This document shows positions 1 to 7,273 of a DNA stretch of 27,163 nt, piece by piece. Under the pieces are notes generated by a model. That model searched no databases. It was not told the DNA's origin and saw only the letters and a program-made list of their open reading frames with translations. How positions within the stretch are numbered: the first letter of the stretch is position 1; every line of letters begins with the position of its first letter. The stretch lies in the NCBI GenBank assembly GCA_020635175.1, contig JACKAH010000022.1, positions 1 to 27,163 on the forward strand. The letters run 5' to 3'. This DNA is from Deltaproteobacteria bacterium. Lineage in GTDB: Bacteria > Bdellovibrionota_C > UBA2361 > J135. Made by a program: the position numbers and the translations under genes.

Positions 1-28
1 GATAAATATTGGATGTAGTAATCTAAGA

Positions 29-430
29 GGCTTTAGCTACTAGAGCTCTGAAAGCTGGTTTTCTACTGGGGAGCGTTCCTTTTTTGTCAGTCATTAAACC
101 CAGGGTGGTTAGAGAATATGGAAACATTCTTGCGAAATTACTATGAGCTTTAGATAACCACGAAGTTCAGCAAGAAGGGTTCCATATTCTGAAGTATCTT
201 AAACTTTCTTTACGGATGCTCCCCAGAGGAAAATAGCTGGAAGAGCTAAATTCCAGTTAAAGCAAGATTGCTCCTCGGAAAGAACCCACTGGTGAAAACT
301 CAGTAGTGCCTATCTTCAACTGCTCCCCAGAGGAAAGCAGCTAAGAAGGATCAAAAAAAGACAGTGCCTAGTATTGATAGTGAGAAACAAGGGTGGGGAG
401 GGAATTTCAAACCGATGAAAATCCTTCTCG
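29..430 (+). ncRNA. candidate structured non-coding RNA (unidentified)
   Basis: No reading frame of useful length exists here in six frames, but complementary segments are dense. Helices seen: 66-78 with 214-226 (13 bp, two G-U pairs, core CTGGGGAGC/GCTCCCCAG); 113-123 with 180-190 (11 bp perfect), continued after a 3x3 internal loop by 127-133 with 170-176 and then 134-136 with 166-168; 105-111 with 155-161 (7 bp), which crosses the previous stem as a pseudoknot would; 234-242 with 251-259 (one G-U); 320-324 with 336-340; 396-409 with 416-429 (one mismatch, two G-U). The G-U pairs would be mismatches on the other strand, so the + strand is favoured. I recognise no Rfam family: RNase P, tmRNA, 6S and group I or II introns do not fit what I see. 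The left end may lie outside the window. Existence as a transcript is inferred. Confidence 0.4.
217..336 (+). repeat. two copies of a 16-bp direct repeat (TGCTCCCCAGAGGAAA), plus inverted and degenerate copies
   Basis: The 16-base word occurs exactly at 217-232 and 321-336, 104 bases apart. A degenerate form starts at 269, midway. An inverted copy of its core, CTGGGGAGC, lies at 66-74. The first copy gives the longer pairing with the inverted copy (13 bp against about 10 bp), so the two direct copies could compete for the same partner. Only two copies are exact, so this is not a CRISPR array. Confidence 0.6.
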
Positions 431-443
431 CGATAAAGTCCTA

Positions 444-488
444 GACGCGGGTCGAGCGAACTGCCGAAGCAGCCACTCGACCCGCGTC
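444..488 (-). terminator. perfect 13-bp GC-rich hairpin downstream of the repeat-protein gene
   Basis: GACGCGGGTCGAG at 444-456 is exactly complementary to CTCGACCCGCGTC at 476-488. The 19-base loop holds a second small stem, CTGC/GCAG around CGAA. It lies 53 bases past the stop codon of the minus-strand gene at 542-1783, so transcription termination or 3' end protection of that mRNA is the simplest reading. The following minus-strand sequence has only short T runs, so it is not a textbook intrinsic terminator. Two smaller hairpins sit between it and the gene: AACTTC/GAAGTT at 504-519 and CCTC/GAGG at 522-531. The hairpin marks the left edge of the GC-rich block. Confidence 0.5.
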
Positions 489-541
489 ACAGGAACAGTC
501 ACGAACTTCCTCCGAAGTTAGTCCTCGTGAGGTCCGAGTCG

Positions 542-1783
542 TCAGCGATCGAGCAGGTCGTCGAGTCGCGTCTGGACGGGGTCGCTGACCCAGTCCGAGT
601 GCGACTGTCCGAGCCAGAGCTCGAGCTTCTGGACGTACTCGGTGTCGACAGGGTCGGTCTCCTCCAGCTCGTTGAGCTTCGACATCAGGATCATCGGCGA
701 GCCGATCTCCTGCGCGAAGCTCGCGCTCTCGTCGGGGGTCAGCGTGACCGGCGTGGGAGCCGGCGCGGCCTGAGCACCCGGATCGACGAGGTTGGTGCCA
801 CCGGCGTTGGCCGTGCCGCTGCTCGGGTTGGCGTTGCTGGTGCCACCGGCGTTGGCCGTGCCGCTGCTCGGGTTGGCGTTGCTGGTGCCACCGGCGTTGG
901 CAGTGCCGCCGCTCGGGTTGGCGTTGCTGGTGCCACCGGCGTTGGCCGTGCCGCCGCTCGGATTGGCGTTGCTGGTGCCACCGGCGTTGGCCGTGCCGCC
1001 GCTCGGGTTGGCACTCGCCGCGACCGCATCCTCGACCCGCAGCAGCATCGCCTCGTAGGAGGCGACGTTGTTGCTGCCGAGATCCGTCAGGCGTTGCAGC
1101 TGCTCGCGCATCTGCGTCACCTGCGCGTTGCTCGGAAGCACGCGCGGAGTGGCGGTCAGACCGTTGTTCATCGAGAGCAGCGTGCTCGCGACGTTGGTCT
1201 CGAGCGCCACCAGCTCCGTCTCCTTGGCAGCGAGCTGCGAAGTGCTCGCTTGGAGCTGCTCCTGGATGCGACGCAGCTCGTCACGAGCCGACTGCAGCTG
1301 CGGATCGGTCGGCGACGTCGGCACCGACGAGCCGATGTTGAGGTAGTTGACCACGGTGATGCCGCGGCCGTGCTCCGACATCTGCGAGTCCTGCTTGACG
1401 ACGCTCTGCATCGGCGTCTCGTTCCCGACGCCGAAGTAGCGCGAGGTGTCGAGGGCCTGTCCGCCGTTGGCGTTGCCGCCAGCGGTGTTCGCCGTGTTGC
1501 CGCCCGTGTTGGCGTTGGCGTTGCTGCTGCCGGCGTTGCTCGAGCCGTTGCCCGCGTTGGCGTTGTTGCCACCGTTGGTGTTGGTCGAGTTGCTGCCGGC
1601 GTTGGCGTTGCCGGGGTCGGCGTTCGTGCTCTGCGTCGTCGTGTCCGTGTTGGACGGGTCGGTGCTCGGGTTGTTGTTCCCGAACTTGATGAACAGCAGG
1701 GTGACGATGATCGCCGCTGCGCCGAGGAGCGCTGCGGGCAGGACCCACTTGTTCCGGGTCGTGGTTTCGGTTCCGTCGTGCAT
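542..1783 (-). CDS. GC-rich low-complexity single-pass membrane protein with 15-residue repeats (function unknown)
   Basis: A 413-residue protein I do not recognise. It has a short cytoplasmic N-terminus, one hydrophobic segment at about residues 13-33, an Asn/Gly/Ala/Ser/Thr-rich linker to about 108, a more ordinary segment, a predicted coiled coil at about 163-200, five tandem 15-residue repeats (259-333, unit NPSGGTANAGGTSNA), a Pro/Ala linker and an acidic C-terminal region. An anchored protein with a long flexible extracytoplasmic tail would fit. The start has AGGA eight bases upstream. Codon third positions are almost all G or C, whereas the neighbours are AT-rich, so recent acquisition or an assembly chimera must be considered. 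The long open frame on the opposite strand (527-1810) is a composition artefact: the minus frame gives a coherent membrane anchor, linker and coiled coil. Confidence 0.7.
   Translation of the reverse strand: MHDGTETTTRNKWVLPAALLGAAAIIVTLLFIKFGNNNPSTDPSNTDTTTQSTNADPGNANAGSNSTNTNGGNNANAGNGSSNAGSSNANANTGGNTANTAGGNANGGQALDTSRYFGVGNETPMQSVVKQDSQMSEHGRGITVVNYLNIGSSVPTSPTDPQLQSARDELRRIQEQLQASTSQLAAKETELVALETNVASTLLSMNNGLTATPRVLPSNAQVTQMREQLQRLTDLGSNNVASYEAMLLRVEDAVAASANPSGGTANAGGTSNANPSGGTANAGGTSNANPSGGTANAGGTSNANPSSGTANAGGTSNANPSSGTANAGGTNLVDPGAQAAPAPTPVTLTPDESASFAQEIGSPMILMSKLNELEETDPVDTEYVQKLELWLGQSHSDWVSDPVQTRLDDLLDR
785..1009 (-). repeat. five tandem 45-bp coding repeats
   Basis: Five in-frame units of 45 bases encode residues 259-333 of the GC-rich membrane protein. 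Copies differ at few positions; for example the fourth and fifth units have PSSG where the first three have PSGG, and the last ends in TNLV instead of TSNA. Near identity at the DNA level suggests recent expansion by slippage or unequal exchange. Copy number is likely to vary between strains. Confidence 0.85.
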
Positions 1784-2105
1784 GGTTTCAGTCCTGAGTT
1801 GTTCCTGTAGGAAGTGTAGTACGAAGTCTTATGGGGCAAGACTTTCGCACGCGAGGCGGCTTTCAGATATTGAGTCTGAGTTACCGCAAGAGAACAGGTG
1901 TGAGAAAGACATGCTAAAGCAAGCACTCTCACAGTACCTATAATTCCCTTCCCCATATGGAGGTCTACCTCGATGATGGAAATGAGGTTTAGTAGACCTA
2001 TGATAAAGAGGTATGGGCGTAGAAACACCCGTATCCACAGTTATGGACTAATCTTTGATATACGCAACATGACTAAGTTGTTGAAAATAATAGATATACA
2101 ATATC
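1784..2105. other. gene-free intergenic region with dyads
   Basis: No convincing gene. It contains a hairpin in the leader of the GC-rich gene (1822-1830 with 1838-1847, one bulge, loop ATGGGGC); a possible weak minus-strand promoter for that gene (TTGCCC then TACACT about 15 bases on, at roughly 1814-1840); an 8-bp dyad AGGTCTAC/GTAGACCT (1961-1968 with 1992-1999); and an imperfect 10-bp hairpin with loop AGAA at 2011-2034. The last lies about 70 bases after the SURF1 stop on the minus strand and could terminate that transcript. The base composition returns to AT-rich by about 1860. Confidence 0.45.
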
Positions 2106-2948
2106 TTAATACGTGAATTTCTTACCTCGAAACTGCAGTAAGAGTCCAATTAGTAAAATAGCAGCCCCGATTATAATCCACTCATATACGTAGCCTAAGT
2201 GCCTACCAGGAGGGATGACGGTGCTAAAAACTGGAATTGGTAAAGTTGAATGATCAAAATCAGTTGAGTTTAGAATTCGACGTGAAGGTAAGAAAAATAA
2301 CTCCTCTTTCCCTGCACTCGATTTGACCATCTCCTTCTCTACTAAACTTAGATCAATCGTTGCGTTTATATCCTCTGAAAGTATCTCAGCGTAGTAGGGT
2401 AAGATTTTATATGGAAGCTGTTTCTGCATCTCTTCTAAATCGACGCGCAACCACGAATCGATTCTTTTTTCTCCCACCTTGGCCTCATCTTTTGGACTTA
2501 GAAATCTTCTAGGGTTTGATTCCTTTAACAAACAGATGCACTTAAATTCCTTTGTAGTTTGATACTCTTTTCTCTTCTCTTTTGTCGCTAATAAAAATGG
2601 CAAAAATCCACGATTAACAAGTATATACTGATCAGAATTTTTGAGTTTTAGAGGAGTGATTACAAATGCCCCCCGTTCCTCGTTGTGCTGTCTGTTTCTA
2701 ATCACCATCTCTTGGGAGAAATCGAACTCCCCCTCAATTAAGGCTTTTCTATGAATAATATCAGTTTTCTGATCATTGCTTAGGATACTGCTTAGGTCTT
2801 GCTTTGGAAGTTTAAGATTGCTTTTTAATTTATCAATATATTCTAATTTTTGATTGTATCTATTCCATTGCCAGTATGATGCTCTTAGACAAAGCAACGC
2901 TAAAACAACGCAGATCAAAGTCGTTTTTTTAGAAAAATAGAATTTCAC
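2106..2948 (-). CDS. SURF1 family protein (cytochrome oxidase assembly factor)
   Basis: SURF1 proteins help assemble haem-copper cytochrome c oxidase in the inner membrane. This 280-residue protein has the family layout: an N-terminal membrane segment (about 9-24) followed by the WQWNR motif at 26-30, a periplasmic domain with RQHNEERGAFVITPL (86-100) and ILVNRGFLP (109-117), and a C-terminal GRHLGYVYEW motif (248-257) leading into the second membrane segment (256-273). The start codon is GTG, with a purine-rich AAGAAGAG a few bases upstream; no earlier start is needed. No oxidase subunit or haem synthesis gene is in the window, so its oxidase partner is elsewhere. It is divergent from the FabH-like gene. 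The C-terminal half is more divergent than in mitochondrial homologues. Confidence 0.88.
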   Translation of the reverse strand: MKFYFSKKTTLICVVLALLCLRASYWQWNRYNQKLEYIDKLKSNLKLPKQDLSSILSNDQKTDIIHRKALIEGEFDFSQEMVIRNRQHNEERGAFVITPLKLKNSDQYILVNRGFLPFLLATKEKRKEYQTTKEFKCICLLKESNPRRFLSPKDEAKVGEKRIDSWLRVDLEEMQKQLPYKILPYYAEILSEDINATIDLSLVEKEMVKSSAGKEELFFLPSRRILNSTDFDHSTLPIPVFSTVIPPGRHLGYVYEWIIIGAAILLIGLLLQFRGKKFTY

Positions 2949-3001
2949 AACTCTTCTTTGTTTCGAATGATTCTTCTAAAGTTCATCGCTTTATAATGCA
3001 G

Positions 3002-3031
3002 ATTTTACAGCGCTTTTATATAGCTTCACAA
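3002..3031 (-). promoter_or_regulatory. possible promoter of the SURF1 gene
   Basis: Reading the minus strand, TTGTGA (3026-3031) and TAAAAT (3002-3007) are 18 bases apart, which resembles a sigma-70 promoter and would give a leader of about 45 bases before the GTG start. Other AT-rich boxes lie nearby, including TATAAT on the + strand at 2992-2997, so the assignment is tentative. Confidence 0.3.
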
Positions 3032-3117
3032 GAGTTGCTTCTATCAGAACTAATGTGTACCCTACTGTAATCTTAAGATCTTTGTGTTTCCTTGGATTTT
3101 CAACTTGGAGTTAATGC

Positions 3118-4101
3118 GTGCTTAGCATTTTAGGTATGGGTCATGCCCATCCAGATATAATTTTGGATAACAAATTTATCGAGGAACTCGATATCGGCAC
3201 AAATGCAGCTTGGATCGAGGAAAAGATCGGAATCCTAACTCGCCGCATCTCAATACCACTTGATTACATTAAAGAAACAAAAAACAGCGATCCGAGAAGA
3301 GCACCAGAAGTAGCAACGATCTCATCTACAGAGCTCGGTGTGAGAGCTGCCAGAATGGCGATTGAACGTGCTGGGATTAGTCCTGATCAAATAGGGATGG
3401 TGATTGCAAATTGTTGTACCCCCTCTCAAACTACGCCCGGTGAATCACAGCGCATTGGGAAGGAGCTAGGGCTCAAAAAAGTCAGAGCTTTTGATGTTTT
3501 TACAGCATGTCCTGCATTTGCTCTGCATGTCGATATGCTTAATAGCTATAAAGAAGAAGCGCTACCTGATTATATACTTTGTCTTTCTACTGCTACTCTT
3601 TCTCAAAAGGTAGATTATAGCGATAGAACAGCAGGTGCGATTTGGGGAGATGGAGCCGCAGCCTATATTTTATCCCCACGAAAAGAGGGTCGTCTAAAAG
3701 TTGCTTACACTAGTTACTATGGTGATCCTGTTAGATGTGATGCGGTTGTTGTTGATACCTATGGATACTTTCATCAAGATGGTCGAGCAGTTAGAAACTT
3801 TTCAGTTCTTCAGACCGTAAAGCTTATTAGAGAGATTGAAAAGAAGTTTGAAATTGACTGGTCTCGTGATGTCTTTATTGGCCATCAAGCAAATTACACA
3901 ATGTTACAGCAGATTATTAAGAACAGAGAGATTGCCGATTCTAACCACTGGCATAACGTCAGAAACACAGGGAATCAGGCTGGGGCTAGCGCGCCAGCAG
4001 TTCTTTCTGAGAACTGGGACAACATTCAAGCTGGTCAAAAAGTAGTTGTCGCAGTTGTTGGTGCTGGGTTAAGCTGGGGCTCGTTACTGTTAGAATCCTA
4101 A
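3118..4101 (+). CDS. 3-oxoacyl-[ACP] synthase III (FabH-like ketoacyl synthase)
   Basis: A 327-residue thiolase-fold condensing enzyme. FabH enzymes join an acyl-CoA starter to malonyl-ACP in the cytoplasm. The catalytic triad is visible: Cys131 (FTACPAF), His256 (GHQAN) and Asn286 (NTGNQAGASAP). The IWGDGAAA motif (175-182) and the C-terminal VVAVVGAGLSWGSLLLE are also typical. The start is GTG with GGAG seven bases upstream. It does not sit among fab genes; instead a periplasmic coiled-coil gene follows after 15 bases. It could be the housekeeping FabH or a paralogue for a special lipid or secondary product; the pocket cannot be judged from sequence alone. The Cys is flanked by Pro (ACPAF), where housekeeping FabH enzymes usually have small residues (ACAGF or ACSGF), which leans towards a specialised substrate. 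Confidence 0.88.
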   Translation: MLSILGMGHAHPDIILDNKFIEELDIGTNAAWIEEKIGILTRRISIPLDYIKETKNSDPRRAPEVATISSTELGVRAARMAIERAGISPDQIGMVIANCCTPSQTTPGESQRIGKELGLKKVRAFDVFTACPAFALHVDMLNSYKEEALPDYILCLSTATLSQKVDYSDRTAGAIWGDGAAAYILSPRKEGRLKVAYTSYYGDPVRCDAVVVDTYGYFHQDGRAVRNFSVLQTVKLIREIEKKFEIDWSRDVFIGHQANYTMLQQIIKNREIADSNHWHNVRNTGNQAGASAPAVLSENWDNIQAGQKVVVAVVGAGLSWGSLLLES

Positions 4102-4116
4102 GCTTAGAAGTATTTT

Positions 4117-5079
4117 ATGTATCCTAAAATCGTTATTCTCTCTCTCTTCTTGCCGCTAGCAATTTATGCACAATCTCCTGAAAAAGGTAGCCTAGTTGAT
4201 GGGACGCCATTTCGTGTCGATGCAGAGGGCACGCAGATAATAGATTACGTTGCACAACTTGAGCAGTCGGTTGATCACCTTAAGGATAGAGTTTACGCCT
4301 TAGAGATGGATCTTGAATCCCGTCAGTTAACAATTGATAAGCTTAAATCTGGCAAGTATGAGTGTAATGATGAGATTAAGGCTCGGCCTATTATAGCAGA
4401 AAAGAGCTTAATCGATCCTGAAGTTTTAAAAAGTAAGGAGTATGCTGCATTAGAGGGAGAAGTTTTAAGATTAAATGATGACTTAAGGCTTCGTGAACAA
4501 CGTATCTCTGAATTAGAAAAACAGCTTTTAGCTACAGCACCAGATCTTGCAACGCCCTTTAATGAGGCAGATAGCACTGATCCACAAGATGAATTGTTGA
4601 CGTTAGATGCTCAAATTGCAAAACGAAAACAAGAGTTGGCCTTGGTTGAAGATAAGATTCAGCAAGTTGCAAAAAGTGGATTATCAAAAGAAGAGTTACA
4701 GAGAAGGGTACAACAATCAATTAAAGCTCAGCAGATGCGAGATCAGGAGCGTAGAGCAGCATTTGCTTCAAAACGTCTCAGAGCTTTTGAGAATGCTCGA
4801 GAAACTCTGCAAGATGATCTAAAGCGCCTAAATCCGATGGTTAAGGAGAGAGAGGCTTTATATGCTGAGTACCAAAAGGTCTCAAGCAGTGGAGTTAAGT
4901 TTGAACTTTCTGCTCTTGAAACAGAGCGAGGTAATAGTATTGCAAGCTTATCTAAGAAGCTCTCATCGATAGCTTCTCCTGCAGAATTAGCTTTTTATAA
5001 GCAGGAAATTTCTCAGTTAAGATCGAAGCTTAGAGAAGATATAGCTTTGATAAAGCGTCTAACTAATCTGAATCAATAG
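4117..5079 (+). CDS. exported coiled-coil protein (function unknown)
   Basis: A 320-residue protein with a clear signal peptide: MYPK, a hydrophobic stretch to about residue 16, and a likely cleavage after Ala18 (IYA/QS). The mature part is almost wholly charged helix with heptad-like patterns at about 40-80, 105-140 and 160-260, rich in Glu, Lys, Arg and Leu. There are only isolated cysteines and no catalytic motif that I can see. A periplasmic scaffold or tether is plausible but not shown. It begins 15 bases after the FabH-like gene with AGAAG ahead of the ATG, so co-transcription is likely. Confidence 0.75.
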   Translation: MYPKIVILSLFLPLAIYAQSPEKGSLVDGTPFRVDAEGTQIIDYVAQLEQSVDHLKDRVYALEMDLESRQLTIDKLKSGKYECNDEIKARPIIAEKSLIDPEVLKSKEYAALEGEVLRLNDDLRLREQRISELEKQLLATAPDLATPFNEADSTDPQDELLTLDAQIAKRKQELALVEDKIQQVAKSGLSKEELQRRVQQSIKAQQMRDQERRAAFASKRLRAFENARETLQDDLKRLNPMVKEREALYAEYQKVSSSGVKFELSALETERGNSIASLSKKLSSIASPAELAFYKQEISQLRSKLREDIALIKRLTNLNQ

Positions 5080-5131
5080 CTTTTATAAAATAATCAGCAC
5101 AAGTGCCTGAAAATGTTGCATAACTTAAGAT

Positions 5132-7273
5132 ATGCAGGAAAGTTTTTTGCAAGATTTTGCGGCACGTGCCGTCTCTATGGAAGGCGTTTATCGACAAGCG
5201 CTTGGCCACTCTGAGAGAGGCGAGGAGGCTATTGCGTATCGAACAGATCATCTACAGGTCTCGCTCTACTTAACGACAGGAGAGTCCCTTGATCCAGGTC
5301 TTCGGGAAATTCAATCTATAAGTATTACCTCCTATGATTCAAGTGGGAACATTCAGCATATAAGAGAATTTGCAACTGAGGATGGATCACCTCTACCTAG
5401 TCAATTTGCAACAACTGTAGCCCGTGATGCATTAGATGTTTTTAAGCATGAAGCTTCAGGTCTTAGCTATGTGACAAGTTTAGCGAGACAAGAAAAAGGC
5501 GTAGTAGTTTTAGATACAATTCCTGAGTTTGGCATAACTAAAATGCCAAGCTTGCAGTTTGATTTGAGAGCTAAGCATCAAAGACAAGCTTTCACTCCAT
5601 TGTATGAAGTGCGAGATCCGAGGCTTGGAATTAATACGCGTTATAAACTACTGACTACTGATGGTATCGCTCAGATTCCAGAAAAGATTAGAGCAAATGG
5701 ATTAATGTCTTTTCATGATAAAGACAATATGGGGCTTATAAACGATGTTGGCCTTGATGAACTAAACGATTACCTACTTGAATGCCAGGTAGCTGCATTT
5801 GAAAGACACTTAGGCGATGCTGGCGAGCAGATTAGGTATGGAGGTGATGAGTTTGTTTATGTTTTTGAAAATACAGATGAAGCACAAGCTGCTTTTCAAG
5901 CTTATCTAGAGGAAGTTGAAGAGATCACTGAAAGAGCATTGCAAGGTCAAGATTTACCAGCACACCTTGCAGACATACCAGATTTTGAGCAGCGTATAGC
6001 TCAGGCAAGAGAGCTTGCTGTTATTAAGCGCGTGATGAGTCAAAGTTATGATTGTTATAGACGCACAGTTAAGCAGCCAGAAAGCTTAGAGTTTGGAAAT
6101 TGGCTGAGGGAGCAGTATGATGAAGATTTATTTGAGGCATGGAGAGCAACTCTAGAGACAGATGCGATTTTAACAGATCAAGGTTTCACTGAGATCTCAG
6201 GAATTCTTGGCGGAGTAGAAGGGGATTTAGATGTGCTAGTGCATAGCTATCAAGCATTTGTTGCAATGCGTGCTTTAGATCTACTTAGAGATGGTTTGCC
6301 GGGAGATGCTTCTGAAGGGCTTATCCGTTTAAATACTCAATTTGAATTAGCACAGGCTAATTCAAAGTTGATGGGAGATTCTGTTGGAGTAGTTGAATTA
6401 CCGAGAAATAGAACGGGAAATTTTGGTCCATATGATGTTCTGCGTGGTATCGCAACTGTAGAGAAGAGAATTGCAAATATTAAGCGCGGGCGGATAGAGA
6501 AAACTCTTGTACCTCAAGAGATAGAAGATCTAAGAATTAGGCGTGAAGATAAAGATGAAATTAACCGTGCCCAAGCAAGGGTACTTGAGCATGAAGATTT
6601 GGCAAGCTACATCTTACGAGTTCAACAAGATAGCAAGGAGCTTGGCGGACCTAACGCTCCCACCTTAAGTGCTCCTAGAGATGATTTTTTAGTTCGAAGC
6701 CTGATGGAGCGTTTATTTGTTCTCTCGTGCTCTGATCCAGGAGCTGAATCTATGCTTAGGGCTGATTTATTAGGGGAGGCAAAAGCTCGTGCTGTTTTAC
6801 CACAAATTGGATCTGCTTGGTTTGAGTTTTTATCGTGTAAGGTAAATGTTGTTAGTGCGGCTAATAAAGCAAATGGAATGCAAGTTGGTGACAGGATGAT
6901 GGACGAGACTGCTAGAGCCTTAGTGGCAGGTGATCCTGAAGCAAGAGCATTTAGAACCGGCGGTGCTCAGGTAATTGTTGCCAGACCTGATAGAAGCGTT
7001 GGTAGAGTTGTCGATGATATCTCAGATGAGCTTAGAGCTAAATTAGCAGAGCAGGTTAGAGAACGTTTGAGTCCTCACGCTGTAGTTGCTTTTCATGAAA
7101 AACAAGCATTTAAAATGCTTGCTACTAGTGCCTCTGTACCGGGCGGAGAGAGGCGTTATTCTCATTATAAAGATCTAAAACATAAACCTGAACTGCCGGG
7201 TGAGGTAACACTTAGTGTCATTAGGAGGCTAGTTGACGTTAATCATCAGATGTCAAAGACCTTATCAAGTTAA
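5132..7273 (+). CDS. cytoplasmic protein with tandem GGDEF domains, the second degenerate
   Basis: A 713-residue soluble protein with no membrane segment. The first GGDEF-like domain spans about 185-270: it keeps the Asp and Asn positions of the active site (FHDKDNMGLINDVG, 194-207) and an exact GGDEF motif at 237-241, as in diguanylate cyclases that make cyclic di-GMP. I see no clear RxxD inhibitory site just before it. A second related domain at about 560-650 has VNVVSAANKANGMQVGD but GGAQV (610-614) in place of GGDEF, so it is probably inactive and may bind nucleotide or regulate. The N-terminal 160 residues and the helical middle (280-520) match nothing I know. The ATG has no good ribosome site. 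The 3' end overlaps the convergent transglutaminase-like gene by 9 bases. Confidence 0.75.
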   Translation: MQESFLQDFAARAVSMEGVYRQALGHSERGEEAIAYRTDHLQVSLYLTTGESLDPGLREIQSISITSYDSSGNIQHIREFATEDGSPLPSQFATTVARDALDVFKHEASGLSYVTSLARQEKGVVVLDTIPEFGITKMPSLQFDLRAKHQRQAFTPLYEVRDPRLGINTRYKLLTTDGIAQIPEKIRANGLMSFHDKDNMGLINDVGLDELNDYLLECQVAAFERHLGDAGEQIRYGGDEFVYVFENTDEAQAAFQAYLEEVEEITERALQGQDLPAHLADIPDFEQRIAQARELAVIKRVMSQSYDCYRRTVKQPESLEFGNWLREQYDEDLFEAWRATLETDAILTDQGFTEISGILGGVEGDLDVLVHSYQAFVAMRALDLLRDGLPGDASEGLIRLNTQFELAQANSKLMGDSVGVVELPRNRTGNFGPYDVLRGIATVEKRIANIKRGRIEKTLVPQEIEDLRIRREDKDEINRAQARVLEHEDLASYILRVQQDSKELGGPNAPTLSAPRDDFLVRSLMERLFVLSCSDPGAESMLRADLLGEAKARAVLPQIGSAWFEFLSCKVNVVSAANKANGMQVGDRMMDETARALVAGDPEARAFRTGGAQVIVARPDRSVGRVVDDISDELRAKLAEQVRERLSPHAVVAFHEKQAFKMLATSASVPGGERRYSHYKDLKHKPELPGEVTLSVIRRLVDVNHQMSKTLSS

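Larger units (their letters stand above)
489..1808. repeat. 9-bp inverted repeat flanking the GC-rich gene
   Basis: ACAGGAACA at 489-497 and its exact complement TGTTCCTGT at 1800-1808 bracket the GC-rich gene. With about 50 bases searched on each side, a chance 9-bp match is unlikely but possible. There is no transposase inside and I found no clear target-site duplication, so calling this a mobile cassette is inference only. Confidence 0.3.

Noticed and set aside
217..340. RNase P RNA, because of GAGGAAA words
   Set aside because: The conserved partner segment (ACAGAA type) and the usual order of conserved blocks are missing.
457..475. Resemblance of the hairpin loop to the GGAAGCAGCCA part of SRP RNA
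   Set aside because: Only about ten bases match, the stem around it differs from the SRP apical helix, and the asymmetric internal loop motif is not formed.
785..1009. Possible CRISPR array (regular 45-bp repeats)
   Set aside because: There are no unique spacers; the units are contiguous, in frame and encode a peptide repeat.
527..1810. 427-codon open frame on the + strand across the GC-rich block
   Set aside because: Its product is an Arg/Val/Gly-rich chain with no domain or anchor, as expected from the complement of a very GC-rich gene. The minus frame gives a membrane segment, a coiled coil and a ribosome site.
1168..2028. 286-codon minus frame running across the GC-rich gene and its leader
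   Set aside because: It is out of frame with the supported gene, its second half is Arg/Ser/Thr repeats from GC bias, and its start region crosses dyads and an AT-rich spacer.
1829..2038. 69-codon minus-strand frame in the intergenic region
   Set aside because: Composition is irregular, rich in Ser, His and Cys, with no ribosome site; it overlaps dyads that better explain the sequence.
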